64,000 nt of DNA, taken from contig NZ_BSRQ01000023.1 in assembly GCF_030268685.1 (NCBI RefSeq), positions 62,001 through 126,000 of the forward strand, read 5' to 3'. The stretch comes from Microtetraspora sp. NBRC 13810. Lineage in GTDB: Bacteria; Actinomycetota; Actinomycetes; Streptosporangiales; Streptosporangiaceae. The notes under the pieces are model-generated. The model worked only from the letters and a program-made list of their open reading frames with translations. It was not told the DNA's origin and made no database searches. Both the position numbers and the translations under genes were made by a program. Below, piece by piece: positions 15,300 through 24,399 of the stretch; position 1 is the first letter of the stretch, and the number at the start of each line of letters is the position of its first letter.

Positions 15300-16745
15300 A
15301 TGCCCGGCGTCGGCGAGGTCATCGGTTGGACCCTGCTGTCGGCGGTCGCGCCGGGAGCCGGCCACCTGCGAGCGGGCTGGCGGCGGACCGGGATCACACT
15401 CCTGGCGATCTACGGGGTGCTGCTCGTCGCCGCGGCGGTCACCGGGCTCACCGCGGACGCCGAGCTGCTCGGGCGGCTCACGTCCTCCTCCTGGCTGACC
15501 ACGATCACGGTCGCCTCGGTGGTGCTCGGCCTGGCGTGGTTCGGGGTGATCGTGCACTCGTTCGTGGCGCTGCGGCCCGGCACGCTTCCCGCGGGCGGCC
15601 AGATCGCGGCGGGTGTCACGGCGGGCGTGGTGGCCGTGGCGGTGACGTTGCCGTTCGGCCTGGTCGCGCAGTATGTGACGATCTCCCAGCGGACCCTGGA
15701 CCAGGTCTTCGACCAGCCGCCCGCCGAGGACCAGGCGGCGGCCCAGCCGGAGGATCCGTGGGCCGGCCGGGAGCGGGTGAACATCCTGCTCCTCGGCGGC
15801 GACGCCGACGACAACCGCCCCGGCGTGCGGACCGACAGCATCAACCTGGCCAGCATCGACGCCAAGACCGGCAACACGGTGCTGCTGAGCCTGCCCCGCA
15901 ACCTGGAGAACGTACGTTTCCCGCCCGGCACCCCGATGCACACGCGGTTCCCCGACGGCTTCCGGCTGCCGCCGGACCCCGGCGGCGGCCGCGAGGACCT
16001 GCTCTTCGCCGTGTGGCAGTACGCCGACAGCCATCCCGAGCTGTTCGGCGGGAAGCACAACCAGGGCGCGAAGGTGCTCAAGGAGACCGTCGGCTACACG
16101 CTCGGCGTGAAGGTCGACTGGTACGCCCTGGTGAACATGTGGGGCTTCGCCCGGCTGATCGACGCGATCGGCGGCGTGACGGTGACCGTGGACCAGGACG
16201 TCGTCTTCGGCAAGTACAACGAGGGGCTCGTCAAGGCCGGCACCCGCAAGCTCAAGGGCGCGGACGCGATGTGGTTCGCCCGCTCGCGTACCTTCAGCGA
16301 TGACTTCACCCGCATGCGCCGCCAGCGCTGCGTGCTCGGCGCGCTGCTGGACCAGGCCGACCCGGCCACCGTGCTGGCCCGCTTCAACCAGGTCGCCCTG
16401 GCGACCAAGGAGCTGCTGCGCACCGACATCCCGCGGTCCATGCTGGAGCCGCTGGTGCCGCTGGCGCTCAAGGTGAAGGAGGCCAAGGTGACGAGCGTCC
16501 AGTTCGTGCCGCCGCTGATCAACACCGGCTACCCCGACTGGACCAAGATCCGCAACGTCGCCAGGAAGGCGATCACCACCTCCAGCCGGCCGGCCGCCGC
16601 CACCGCCGCGCCGACCGGCGAGCCCGAGCCGACCGCGACCGCGACGGGCAAGCCGAAGGCGAAGGCCAAGCCGCGCGTCGCGACGCCCAGGCCGTCCGAC
16701 TCCGACCCGGCCACCTCCCTCACCGCCGGCTGCGGCCCCGCCTGA
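15300..16745 (+). CDS. LytR-CpsA-Psr (LCP) family cell-wall ligase (481 aa)
   Basis: Three hydrophobic segments in the first 140 residues are followed by an extracellular LCP domain: NILLLGGDADDNRPGVRTDS carries the conserved Asp/Arg residues, LSLPRNL follows, and WFARSRTFSDDFTRMRRQ is the family's Arg-rich pyrophosphate-binding segment. LCP proteins attach teichoic acid, arabinogalactan or capsule glycans to peptidoglycan from lipid-linked donors. A Thr/Pro/Lys-rich tail of about 60 residues ends in a single Cys. ATG at 15300 has GAGGA 9 nt upstream. Alternative GTG at 15282. Divergent from a hydrolase gene. Confidence 0.88.
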   Translation: MPGVGEVIGWTLLSAVAPGAGHLRAGWRRTGITLLAIYGVLLVAAAVTGLTADAELLGRLTSSSWLTTITVASVVLGLAWFGVIVHSFVALRPGTLPAGGQIAAGVTAGVVAVAVTLPFGLVAQYVTISQRTLDQVFDQPPAEDQAAAQPEDPWAGRERVNILLLGGDADDNRPGVRTDSINLASIDAKTGNTVLLSLPRNLENVRFPPGTPMHTRFPDGFRLPPDPGGGREDLLFAVWQYADSHPELFGGKHNQGAKVLKETVGYTLGVKVDWYALVNMWGFARLIDAIGGVTVTVDQDVVFGKYNEGLVKAGTRKLKGADAMWFARSRTFSDDFTRMRRQRCVLGALLDQADPATVLARFNQVALATKELLRTDIPRSMLEPLVPLALKVKEAKVTSVQFVPPLINTGYPDWTKIRNVARKAITTSSRPAAATAAPTGEPEPTATATGKPKAKAKPRVATPRPSDSDPATSLTAGCGPA

Positions 16746-16811
16746 CCCCACCGGCCCGCCTCACCACACCGGCCCCGTCTGACCCCACCGGCCTGCCTCA
16801 CCACACCGGTC
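16743..16811. repeat. 32-bp direct duplication, period 37, at the LCP stop codon
   Basis: Copies at 16743-16774 and 16780-16811 match at 30 of 32 positions (starting tgaccccaccgg). The first copy contains the LCP stop codon. Looser relatives of the core (caccggc, gagcac) continue to about 16850. Non-coding tandem amplification between convergent genes. Confidence 0.85.
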
Positions 16812-16888
16812 CTGCCCCGAGCACACCGGCGCGGCCCTGAGCACGCCGGCGGAGGCCCCAGGGCGCGCCGCCGGCGTTCCCGGGCGGC

Positions 16889-17905
16889 TCAGGCTCGGAA
16901 GGACGCCTTGGCCAGGCGGGCCAGCCTGGCCTCGTCGATGCTGTGGCCGAGGCCCGGCTGGGTGAGCGGGACCGCGACGACGCCGCCGGAGGCGCCGACC
17001 GGCGGGGTGACGATCTGGGCGCTGCGCGGCGGCTGGGTCACGTCGCAGGGCAGCGTGCAGCCGGGCATGCTGGCGACCGCGACCGTGGCCGCGCGGGCGA
17101 CGCCGGTGCCCTGGCCGCCCGCGCACAGGATGTCCCACCCGGCGCTGACGGCGCGGTCGTGCGTGCGCCGCACCCGGCTCAGCGAGGAAAAGTGCGACGG
17201 GCGCAGCAGCAGCGCGCGGGCCGCGTGACCGGTGACATAGTCCACAAGATCGTCCTCGGACCGCACCTCCACCGCGACCGCGGCGGAGAGCCGGTCCTGC
17301 AACTCCGCGTGGCCGGCGACGTCACCGGACGCGAAGGGCCGCTCGATCACCGCGATCCCGTAGGAGTCGAGGGCGATCAGCGCCTCCATGTCGGTGTAGC
17401 CGCCCTGCGCGTCGAGCGAGATCGCCAGCCCCGGGTAGGCGGCGCGCACCGCGCGCACCGGCTCCACGTCCCAGCCGGGCTGCACGTCCAGCGTGACGTG
17501 CGAGTATCCGCCGCACACCTGCCGGTTGACCCGCGCGACCAGGCTCTCCAGGGACCGCTCCGCGCCGATCCGCACCGTCGCCGTCAGCGAGGTACGGCTG
17601 CCGCCGAGCGCGTGGGCCAGCGGGACGCCGCGCATCCGCGCCCACAGGTCCCAGCAGGCCATGTCGACGGCGCTCCCGCCGGGAATCTCGCCCAGCTCGT
17701 CGGGGTGCTCCCAGTCCACGCCGATCAGCGCGGGGGCGAGGACCTCCTCAAGCCCCGCCCACACCTTTTCGAGGAGCGGCGGCTCCACGACCTCGCCCCA
17801 TCCGGTCATCCCGCCGTAGTCGGTCAGCCGGACGAGGATGCTCTCCGGCCGCCTGCCGTACGGCAGGGCGAGCCTGTAGACCTCGATTTCCCGCACGCGC
17901 GGCAC
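16889..17905 (-). CDS. Enolase-superfamily protein (OSBS/NSAR-like) lacking catalytic lysines (338 aa)
   Basis: The fold and many landmarks match the o-succinylbenzoate synthase/N-succinylamino acid racemase group: GWGEVVEPP in the capping domain, PGWDVEPVRAVR, the first metal ligand in SLDAQGGYT, the second in IERPF, and SMPGCTLPCDV near the end. The KxK normally just before PGWDVE reads TLD, the LDES ligand region reads AVEV, and the lysine of the NIKPG motif is replaced in LLLRPS. Either a pseudoenzyme or a changed activity. GTG 17905 has GGGGG upstream; an ATG at 17959 would extend it 18 residues. The MFS reading frame overlaps its 5' end. Confidence 0.75.
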   Translation of the reverse strand: MPRVREIEVYRLALPYGRRPESILVRLTDYGGMTGWGEVVEPPLLEKVWAGLEEVLAPALIGVDWEHPDELGEIPGGSAVDMACWDLWARMRGVPLAHALGGSRTSLTATVRIGAERSLESLVARVNRQVCGGYSHVTLDVQPGWDVEPVRAVRAAYPGLAISLDAQGGYTDMEALIALDSYGIAVIERPFASGDVAGHAELQDRLSAAVAVEVRSEDDLVDYVTGHAARALLLRPSHFSSLSRVRRTHDRAVSAGWDILCAGGQGTGVARAATVAVASMPGCTLPCDVTQPPRSAQIVTPPVGASGGVVAVPLTQPGLGHSIDEARLARLAKASFRA

Positions 17906-19364
17906 TGGACCCCCTGATGACACGATCGGCGAACGCCTTTCTGTACCCATGGTGCCCACCGGAACCGGTCTGCGCCAAACGGCGCCTCACGCCCGGGCCC
18001 GTACCCTGCCCCCCCACCAGCACCCCGGCCAGGGCCATGAGCACCGGCAGGGCCAGGCACAGCGCGAAGATCGGCATGGACGTGCCGAGGGCGGCCAGGG
18101 CGGCGCCGGTGACGGCGATGGCCACGACGGTGTAGACGGACTCGCCGACGCCGAGGGAGGCGGTGTTCTCCCCCTTCTCCGCCGGGCCGGACAGTTCCAG
18201 GACGAGGACGGAGAGCACCGGGTAGACCAGGCCGATGCCGAGCCCGGCGACGGCCCAGGCGGGGTAGGCGAGCCAGATCGGCACGGCGGGCGACGCGGTG
18301 AGCGCCATCACGACGATCCCGGCGCCGATCAGCGCGCTGCCCGAGCGCAGCACCACGACCCGGTCGCCTTCTCTGCGGCCCGCGATCCACGAGCCGAGCG
18401 ACCAGGTGAGCGCGCCGCCGGTGAGCACAATGCCCGCCGCGCCCTCGGACAGGCCGCGCAAGGTGGTCAGCATGAGCGGCACCAGGACCTCGGCGCCCAT
18501 GAAGGCGCCCGCGACGATACCGCGCAGGGCGATGACGGCGGGCAGCCCGCGGGCGGCGCGCAGCGTGCCCCTGGGCAGCAGCCGCGGCAGCGCCACGGCC
18601 AGCACGACAATGCCGGCGGCGAGCAGCGGCAGCCCCTCCTCGCGCAGGCCGCCGCCGTACTGCATGAGCGCCGCGCCCATGGCGGCGACGACGGCCCAGC
18701 CGAGGCGGGCGCGGATCGGCGTCCGTACCGTGTCCTCGTCCTGCTCGCCGTCCTGCCGGTTCAGGGCGGCCCGCCCGGCGGCGGCCAGCCCGCGCCACAT
18801 GAGCAGCGCGGCGGGGAGGGCGAGCACCGGCACCGCGAGGAACACCCAGCGCCAGCCGAGGCTCACGGTGACCGCGCCGGTGATGGCCGGTCCCACCATG
18901 GACGGCACCACCCAGGCCGCGGAGGTCAGCGAGAAGACCCGGGGATGCATCTCGGCCGGATAGACCCGGGCGATCAGCACATAGAGCGCCACCTGGAAAA
19001 GGCCGCCGCCGAAGCCCTGGACGAACCGGCCCGCGACGAACACCTCCATCGACGACGCCGTCCCGGTGACGACGAGGCCCCCGATGAAGGCGGCCACCCC
19101 GGTCCACAGCGGGGCGACCGGGCCGCGGGTGTCGCTCCACCTGCCGCCGAGCACGCCGGCGATCAGGCCTGCCGCCGCGGCCCCGCTGAACGCCAGGCCG
19201 TACAGCGCCATCCCGTCCAGTTCCCGGCCCACCACCGGCATGGCGGTGGCGACCGCCAGGTACTCGAACGCCACCAGCGCGATAAACGCGGTCAGCCCCA
19301 CGCTCAGCGCCCGCAGGCTTCTCCCGAAGATCCGCGGAGGCGCTTCAACAGCCGTCAAAGTCAT
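17748..19364 (-). CDS. MFS transporter (538 aa as read, C-terminal end atypical)
   Basis: A typical drug-transporter MFS core: about 12-14 hydrophobic helices from SLRALSVGLTAFIALVAFEYL to LCLALPVLMALAGVLV. GGRWSDTRGP is the loop-2/3 motif and FVAGRFVQGFGGG follows. The last roughly 80 residues are hydrophilic, unlike the family, and the frame runs on through the 5' coding part of the enolase-superfamily gene. I suspect the ancestral stop lay near 17950 and was lost by an indel, or that the assembly has an error there. Its ATG (19364) opens a transcript that probably includes the enolase-like gene. Substrate unknown. Confidence 0.8.
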   Translation of the reverse strand: MTLTAVEAPPRIFGRSLRALSVGLTAFIALVAFEYLAVATAMPVVGRELDGMALYGLAFSGAAAAGLIAGVLGGRWSDTRGPVAPLWTGVAAFIGGLVVTGTASSMEVFVAGRFVQGFGGGLFQVALYVLIARVYPAEMHPRVFSLTSAAWVVPSMVGPAITGAVTVSLGWRWVFLAVPVLALPAALLMWRGLAAAGRAALNRQDGEQDEDTVRTPIRARLGWAVVAAMGAALMQYGGGLREEGLPLLAAGIVVLAVALPRLLPRGTLRAARGLPAVIALRGIVAGAFMGAEVLVPLMLTTLRGLSEGAAGIVLTGGALTWSLGSWIAGRREGDRVVVLRSGSALIGAGIVVMALTASPAVPIWLAYPAWAVAGLGIGLVYPVLSVLVLELSGPAEKGENTASLGVGESVYTVVAIAVTGAALAALGTSMPIFALCLALPVLMALAGVLVGGQGTGPGVRRRLAQTGSGGHHGYRKAFADRVIRGSSAARAGNRGLQARPAVRQAAGEHPRPADRLRRDDRMGRGRGAAAPRKGVGGA

Positions 19365-19435
19365 GGTCGGACCTTACGGGGCGCCGCCGGGCCGGGTCAT
19401 GGGCCGTTGGGCCGACCCGGCCTCGGCAGATGGTC

Positions 19436-20836
19436 CTAGAGCCGGCCGAGCTGGTCGGCGAGGGTGAGGGCGGAGAAGAAGCCGAAGAAGACGAAGATCA
19501 GCACCAGCCCGACCAGCCGCCACCCGCGCACGGCGACCGCGCTGGGCAGCTTCCGCCGGTTGAGGATCACGAGCAGGCCGGAGTAGAGGAACATCATGAA
19601 CCCGCCGACCACCGCGGAGGTCACCAGCAGGACCAGCGGCTGGTCGAAGCCGGCGAGCAGCACAACCGTGCCGACGGCGATCAGCAGCCAGACCACGGCG
19701 ACGTAGAGCGCGGACTCGGTCCACCGGGTGCTGTGCGCCAGGTAGGTGACCTTGAGCGCGTCGGAGACCAGGCGGCCCATGTAGTCGAGGATGCCGAGGG
19801 CGGCGGCGAACAGCGAGTAGGCGCCGATGATCCAGAAGAAGGTGCCGAACCAGCCGGTGCCCTCGTTCAGCGCCTGGCCCTCCGCCTGGAGGAAGCCGAC
19901 GTTGTTCTCCACGTCCTGGCCGCCCAGGGTGGCGTTGGCCAGCATGGACGTCACGGTGATGGTGACCACCGTGATCAGCACGAACGACACGAGCTGTTCG
20001 ATGTTGGCGACCTTCCACCAGGCCCGCCAGCGGGAGAGGTTCGCCTCGTCGGGGGTGAAGACGTAGCCGGTCGAGGGGGTGACCGTGGGTTCGCCGGTGA
20101 CCGGGGAGACGAGTTTCGCCATCCTGCCGCCCATGCCGAGGCCCTTGTCCCTGATCCAGTTGCTCTGCACGAGGTTCTGCGCCCCGCCGCCGCCCGCGAA
20201 GGCGAGCGCGCCGAGGATGAGCGCCGCGCCGAGCTCCAGCGGGATGCCCGGCTCGGTGAAGGCCCGGTCCAGTCCGCCGCGGTTGTCCGACGTGAGCGCG
20301 ATCACCAGCCCGCCGCTGATCAGCACCAGGACGGCCCCGACCTTGACGAACTCGATGCGCTCGACCCACCGGTAGACGAACGGCGCCATGGTCAGGATGA
20401 CGCCGATCAGCACCAGCTCGCCGATGGCGAACGGCACCGGGTCACCCCAGCCGATCGCGTACGTCAGGACGGTCGCCGAGCTGGTCGCCCATCCGGGCCA
20501 CATGTTGGCCAGCATGGCGAGGACGATGAAGACCAGCCCCCAGTGCCGCCAGAGCCGGCTGAACCCGGTGAGCGCGGTCTCGCCGGTGACCAGGGTGTAG
20601 CGCTCGATCTCCATGTTGATCACGAACTGGAAGAGCACGCCGACGACCGCCGCCCACAGGAAGATCAGTCCCACGTTGGCGGAGATGTAGGGCCACAGCA
20701 CGAACTCGCCGGAGGCGAGCCCGACGCCCGCGGCGATCACGCCGGGGCCCAGGACCCGGCGCAGCGGCAGTGGTTCGGGAAGGTCGGCGGGGACGAGCGC
20801 AGGTAAGCCGTCCCGGGCGGGGGGTGATGTTCGCAT
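19436..20836 (-). CDS. Nramp-family transporter homologue lacking the DPGN motif (466 aa)
   Basis: About 11 hydrophobic helices in an Nramp-like (LeuT fold) arrangement, starting LRRVLGPGVIAAGVGLASGEFVLWPY. In canonical Nramp Mn2+/Fe2+ transporters helix 1 carries DPGN, which supplies metal ligands; here the equivalent stretch is GVGLASGE, so the metal preference or the substrate itself must differ. A hydrophilic loop with TPSTGYVFTPDEANL lies mid-protein. ATG at 20836 chosen as the first methionine near family sequence; GGGAGG sits unusually close, 1 nt away. Downstream of the five-gene operon on the same strand, with 106 bp between. Confidence 0.75.
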   Translation of the reverse strand: MRTSPPARDGLPALVPADLPEPLPLRRVLGPGVIAAGVGLASGEFVLWPYISANVGLIFLWAAVVGVLFQFVINMEIERYTLVTGETALTGFSRLWRHWGLVFIVLAMLANMWPGWATSSATVLTYAIGWGDPVPFAIGELVLIGVILTMAPFVYRWVERIEFVKVGAVLVLISGGLVIALTSDNRGGLDRAFTEPGIPLELGAALILGALAFAGGGGAQNLVQSNWIRDKGLGMGGRMAKLVSPVTGEPTVTPSTGYVFTPDEANLSRWRAWWKVANIEQLVSFVLITVVTITVTSMLANATLGGQDVENNVGFLQAEGQALNEGTGWFGTFFWIIGAYSLFAAALGILDYMGRLVSDALKVTYLAHSTRWTESALYVAVVWLLIAVGTVVLLAGFDQPLVLLVTSAVVGGFMMFLYSGLLVILNRRKLPSAVAVRGWRLVGLVLIFVFFGFFSALTLADQLGRL

Positions 20837-20933
20837 GCCTCCCAGATTGCGCACTGGCCAACCACTTAAACCTGCGACTCCCAGGCCGCCCTCGCCCCCA
20901 CCCCCTGCCCCGCCCACGCCTGACCGGACCACG

Positions 20934-20947
20934 GCTGACCGGTCAGC
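20934..20947. promoter_or_regulatory. 14-bp perfect palindrome (gctgaccggtcagc)
   Basis: A perfect dyad covers the vWA stop codon and lies 98 nt upstream of the Nramp-like start, with a related half (tgaccgg) 14 nt away. Size and symmetry fit an operator for a dimeric regulator of the transporter, or a weak termination hairpin. Function inferred only. Confidence 0.35.
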
Positions 20948-22127
20948 TTCGGGCCGTCTCCGCCCAGTGGGTGAGGTCGCGGCGCTCGATCGCGGCGGCC
21001 ATCAGGTCCGGGAACGCGTCGGGCGTGCAGGCGAAGGCCGGGACGCCCATCGCGGCCAGGGCCGACGCGTTCTCATGGTCGTAGGAGGGGGCGCCCTCGT
21101 CGGACAGGGCGAGCAGCACGACGACCTGGACGCCCGCCGCGGTCATCGCCGCGACCCTGCGCAGCATCTCCTCCCGGACGCCGCCCTCGTAGAGGTCGCT
21201 GATCAGGATGAGGACGGAGTCGGCCGGCCGGGTGATCAGCCCCTGGCAGTAGGCGATCGCCCGGTTGATGTCGGTGCCGCCGCCGAGCTGGGTGCCGAAG
21301 AGCAGCTCGACCGGGTCGTGCAACCGGTCGGTGAGGTCGGCCACCGCGGTGTCGAAGACGACCAGCGACGTCTTCAGCGCCCGGATCGAGGCGAGCACCG
21401 CGCCGAAGACGCCGGAGTAGACGACGGATGCCGCCATCGAGCCGCTCTGGTCCACGCAGAGCACGACCTCCCGCCGCACCGCCTGGCTGCGGCGGGCGTA
21501 GCCGACCAGGCGGGAGGGGACCACGGTGTTCCGCTCGGGCAGGTAGTTCTTGAGGTTCGCCCTGATCGTCCGGTCCCAGTCGATGTCGGCGGCCCGGCGC
21601 GGCCGGTTGGTGCGGGCCGAACGGTCCAGGGCTCCGATGACCGCCGCCCTGGTGCGCTGGGCCAGCCTGCGCTCCAGCTCGGCCACCACCTTGCGGACCA
21701 CGGCGCGGGCCGTCTCGCGCGCCTGCTCGGGCATCACCTTGTTCAGCGAGAGCAGCGTGCCGACCAGGTGCACGTCCGGCTCGACCGCCTCCAGCATCTC
21801 GGGTTCGAGCAGCAGGCGGGTGAGGTTGAGCCGCTCGATCGCGTCCTTCTGCATGATCTGCACGACGGTGCCGGGGAAGTAGGACCTGATGTCGCCCAGC
21901 CAGCGGGCGACCCGCGGCGCGGACCCGCCGAGCCCGGCCCGCCGGGCCCGCGCCGCGTCCTGTTGGCCTTCGCCGCCGAGGCCGGGCGCGCCGCCGTACA
22001 GCGCGGCCAGCGCCGCGTCCATCCGCGCGTCGGGGCCCGCGAGCCCGTGCCCGGTGCCGTCGGCGTCGCCGCCCAGCACGAGCCGCCACCGGCGCAGCCG
22101 CTCGTCCCCGGCCCCCGTCTCATCCAT
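20943..22127 (-). CDS. vWA-domain protein of the MoxR/SWIM operon (394 aa)
   Basis: Last gene of the five-gene operon. The N-terminal half is helical, with many Arg/Leu residues. The C-terminal half is a von Willebrand A domain with a complete MIDAS: DQSGS in VVLCVDQSGSMAAS, the Thr in GGGTDINRAI, and the Asp in LISDLYEGG. MoxR ATPases classically work with a vWA partner, as in magnesium chelatase and CbbQO, to remodel or metallate a target. The start overlaps the DUF5682 stop by 8 bp (ATGGATGA), with GGAGG upstream. Intracellular; no signal peptide. Confidence 0.9.
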   Translation of the reverse strand: MDETGAGDERLRRWRLVLGGDADGTGHGLAGPDARMDAALAALYGGAPGLGGEGQQDAARARRAGLGGSAPRVARWLGDIRSYFPGTVVQIMQKDAIERLNLTRLLLEPEMLEAVEPDVHLVGTLLSLNKVMPEQARETARAVVRKVVAELERRLAQRTRAAVIGALDRSARTNRPRRAADIDWDRTIRANLKNYLPERNTVVPSRLVGYARRSQAVRREVVLCVDQSGSMAASVVYSGVFGAVLASIRALKTSLVVFDTAVADLTDRLHDPVELLFGTQLGGGTDINRAIAYCQGLITRPADSVLILISDLYEGGVREEMLRRVAAMTAAGVQVVVLLALSDEGAPSYDHENASALAAMGVPAFACTPDAFPDLMAAAIERRDLTHWAETARS

Positions 22128-24399
22128 CGGTCCTCCCCAGGATCGTCAGCACGGTGCGCACCGCCGCGGCGGCCCGCTCCTCGTCGACCCGCACGGTCTC
22201 GCCCGCCTGCCGCGGCCCGCCCGACGCCCGCACCCGCGCCCCGATCGCCCGCCGCTCGGGCGCGTCGAACGTGGCGAACGTACGGCGGAGCAGCGGCAGC
22301 ACGTCGACGAACGCCTCCGGCGTCAGCCCGCCCAGCCACCGGTCGACCAGCCCGAGCAGGGCGGCGTCGTGCACCAGCAGCAGCCCGCCGCCCGCCAGGA
22401 ACCCCTCCACCCAGGCGGCGACCCGGGCCGGCGGGTGCCCCGCCGAGGTGGCCCGCGCCATCCGCGTCGCCACCTCGCCCGCGTCGAACGTCCCCGCGTC
22501 GAGCAGGATCCTGGTCAGCCTGCCCTCGATCAGCCCGTGCAGGTCCTCCCGCCCGGCGACCCCGCCGAGCACCGTGAGCCACTCCCGCCGCGCCTCTCCG
22601 GGGAGCAGCGCGGTGGCGGCGTGCACGCCGTCCACGTGGCCGAGCATCTCGCGGGTGGCGTCGTCGTCCAGGCCGGTCAGCGCCGGGGAGAGGCCGGCGC
22701 TGATCCTGGCCAGCATCGACGACACGATCGCCCCGAGCCCTTCGGCGGGCGTGCCGCGCACGTCGCCGTACCGCAGCGCCCGCGCCATCGCGGGCAGCGC
22801 CGCCATGAGCCGGGTGACGTCGGGATCCAGCGCCGCCCGCTCCGACAGCCCGCCGAGCACGCGGGGCAGCGCGTCCGGCAGGTCGGCGAGCAGGCAGGTC
22901 TCCACCAGCGCGGTCAGCTCGGCCAGGGTGACCCCCTTGGCCGGGTCGGCGAGGTCGGCGACCCTGGCCGTGGCGGCGGCGGGCACCGTGGTCCCCCACG
23001 CGCCCGCCTCGATCAGCGTGATGTCGAACTCGGGCCGCCAGGCCAGCCGCCACGACTCGCGGAAGGTGCCCTTGCCCTGGGCCGCGCCCTCCCTGGCCGC
23101 GCCCCACCCGACGCCGAGCACGCGCAGCCGGTGCAGCAGCCTGCTGCGGTCGAGGTCGACCGGCTTGCGCAGGTCGAGGTCGAGGTCGCGGTCGAGCGCC
23201 TCGGGTCTCAGCCGCAGCCGCCGCTGCTCGTCGCGCAGGTGGCGCTGGAGGGGGACCATCGGGGTCGCCTCGGGCACCCGGCCGATGCGCTCGCCGACGA
23301 CCATGCGCCGCTGGATGAGCGCCACCGGCAGGTCGTCGCCCTCGCACAGCACGGCCCTGGCCGCCTCGGTGACCTCGCCGAGCCCGGCGAGCGGCCGGCC
23401 GCGCAGCACGGCCAGCCCGCCGGCCAGCCGGACGGCCTCGATCACGTGCGCCGGGGAGACCGCCAGGCCCTCCTCGCGCAGCACCCCCGCCGCCCGTGCC
23501 AGCCACCGCTCCACCGGCCGGTCGGGCGCGGTGAAGAGGTGGTGGTACCAGCCGGGCGACTCGACGCCCGCCCCGTATCCGCTCCGGGCCGCCAGCCTGC
23601 CGTACGTCCACGGCACCCAGGTGGTCTCCACCTTGACCTTGGGCAGGCCGCGCAACAGGCGGTCGTCGGCGGCGGCCGGCGGCAGCCGGGTGAGCGCGGG
23701 CGCGTGCCAGGCGCCGCAGACCACCGCGATCCGCTCGAACCCGTCCTTGATCGCGCGGCGCAGCGTCCTGCGCATGTAAGCCTCGCGGCGCGCCTCACGC
23801 TCGCCGGGCACGTACCCCTCGCGGATCGCGGCCATCGCCTCCCCGACCGCCTCGAACGGCGCGGCGCCCCTGCGGTGCTCCACGACGTCCTCCCACCAGC
23901 GCTCGGGATCGTCGTATCCGGCGGCCCCGGCGAGCACCCCCACCGGATCGGCGGGCGGCTCATCCCCCCGCCCCTCACCCCCTCGCTTCCCTTCCTCCTG
24001 CGCCCCGTCCCCCCGTGCCCCGTCCCCGGGCGCCCCTTCCCCTCGTGCCCCGTCCCGTGGTGGCTCCTCGGCGAGGGTGAGAGCGGCGGGCAGGTCGCAG
24101 AAGCGCACCGGCACCCCCTCGGCCACCGCGTGACGGATCGCCTGCCACTCCGGGGAGAACTCCGCGAACGGCCAGAACGCCGACCTCGACGGCTCACCCG
24201 GCACATGCGCCAGCAGGGCGACCGGCGGCTCCATGCCGGCGTCCCCGGCGAGCGCGACCAGCCCGTCGGCCTCCGGCGGACCCTCGACGAGCACGACGTC
24301 GGGCCGCAGCCGCGCCAGCTCCTCACGCACCGCCCGCGCCGAACCCGGCCCGTGGTGCCGCACCCCCAGCACCGTGACGGCGGGGGTCTCAGTCGGCAT
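22120..24399 (-). CDS. DUF5682 family protein (759 aa)
   Basis: Fourth gene of the MoxR/vWA/SWIM operon. The N-terminus VTVLGVRHHGPGSARAV and DVVLVEGPPEADGL resemble TraB/ChaN-type folds, in which His/Glu residues at strand ends form a putative active site; AVVCGAWHAPAL later supplies a further conserved His. A charged Gly/Asp/Arg linker sits at about residues 115-150. The long C-terminal half is helical. Start placed at ATG 24399, overlapping the ATPase stop by 11 bp; a GTG/ATG 36 bp upstream would also fit. Biochemical role unknown. A hydrolase acting with the ATPase is a reasonable inference. Confidence 0.85.
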   Translation of the reverse strand: MPTETPAVTVLGVRHHGPGSARAVREELARLRPDVVLVEGPPEADGLVALAGDAGMEPPVALLAHVPGEPSRSAFWPFAEFSPEWQAIRHAVAEGVPVRFCDLPAALTLAEEPPRDGARGEGAPGDGARGDGAQEEGKRGGEGRGDEPPADPVGVLAGAAGYDDPERWWEDVVEHRRGAAPFEAVGEAMAAIREGYVPGEREARREAYMRRTLRRAIKDGFERIAVVCGAWHAPALTRLPPAAADDRLLRGLPKVKVETTWVPWTYGRLAARSGYGAGVESPGWYHHLFTAPDRPVERWLARAAGVLREEGLAVSPAHVIEAVRLAGGLAVLRGRPLAGLGEVTEAARAVLCEGDDLPVALIQRRMVVGERIGRVPEATPMVPLQRHLRDEQRRLRLRPEALDRDLDLDLRKPVDLDRSRLLHRLRVLGVGWGAAREGAAQGKGTFRESWRLAWRPEFDITLIEAGAWGTTVPAAATARVADLADPAKGVTLAELTALVETCLLADLPDALPRVLGGLSERAALDPDVTRLMAALPAMARALRYGDVRGTPAEGLGAIVSSMLARISAGLSPALTGLDDDATREMLGHVDGVHAATALLPGEARREWLTVLGGVAGREDLHGLIEGRLTRILLDAGTFDAGEVATRMARATSAGHPPARVAAWVEGFLAGGGLLLVHDAALLGLVDRWLGGLTPEAFVDVLPLLRRTFATFDAPERRAIGARVRASGGPRQAGETVRVDEERAAAAVRTVLTILGRTDG

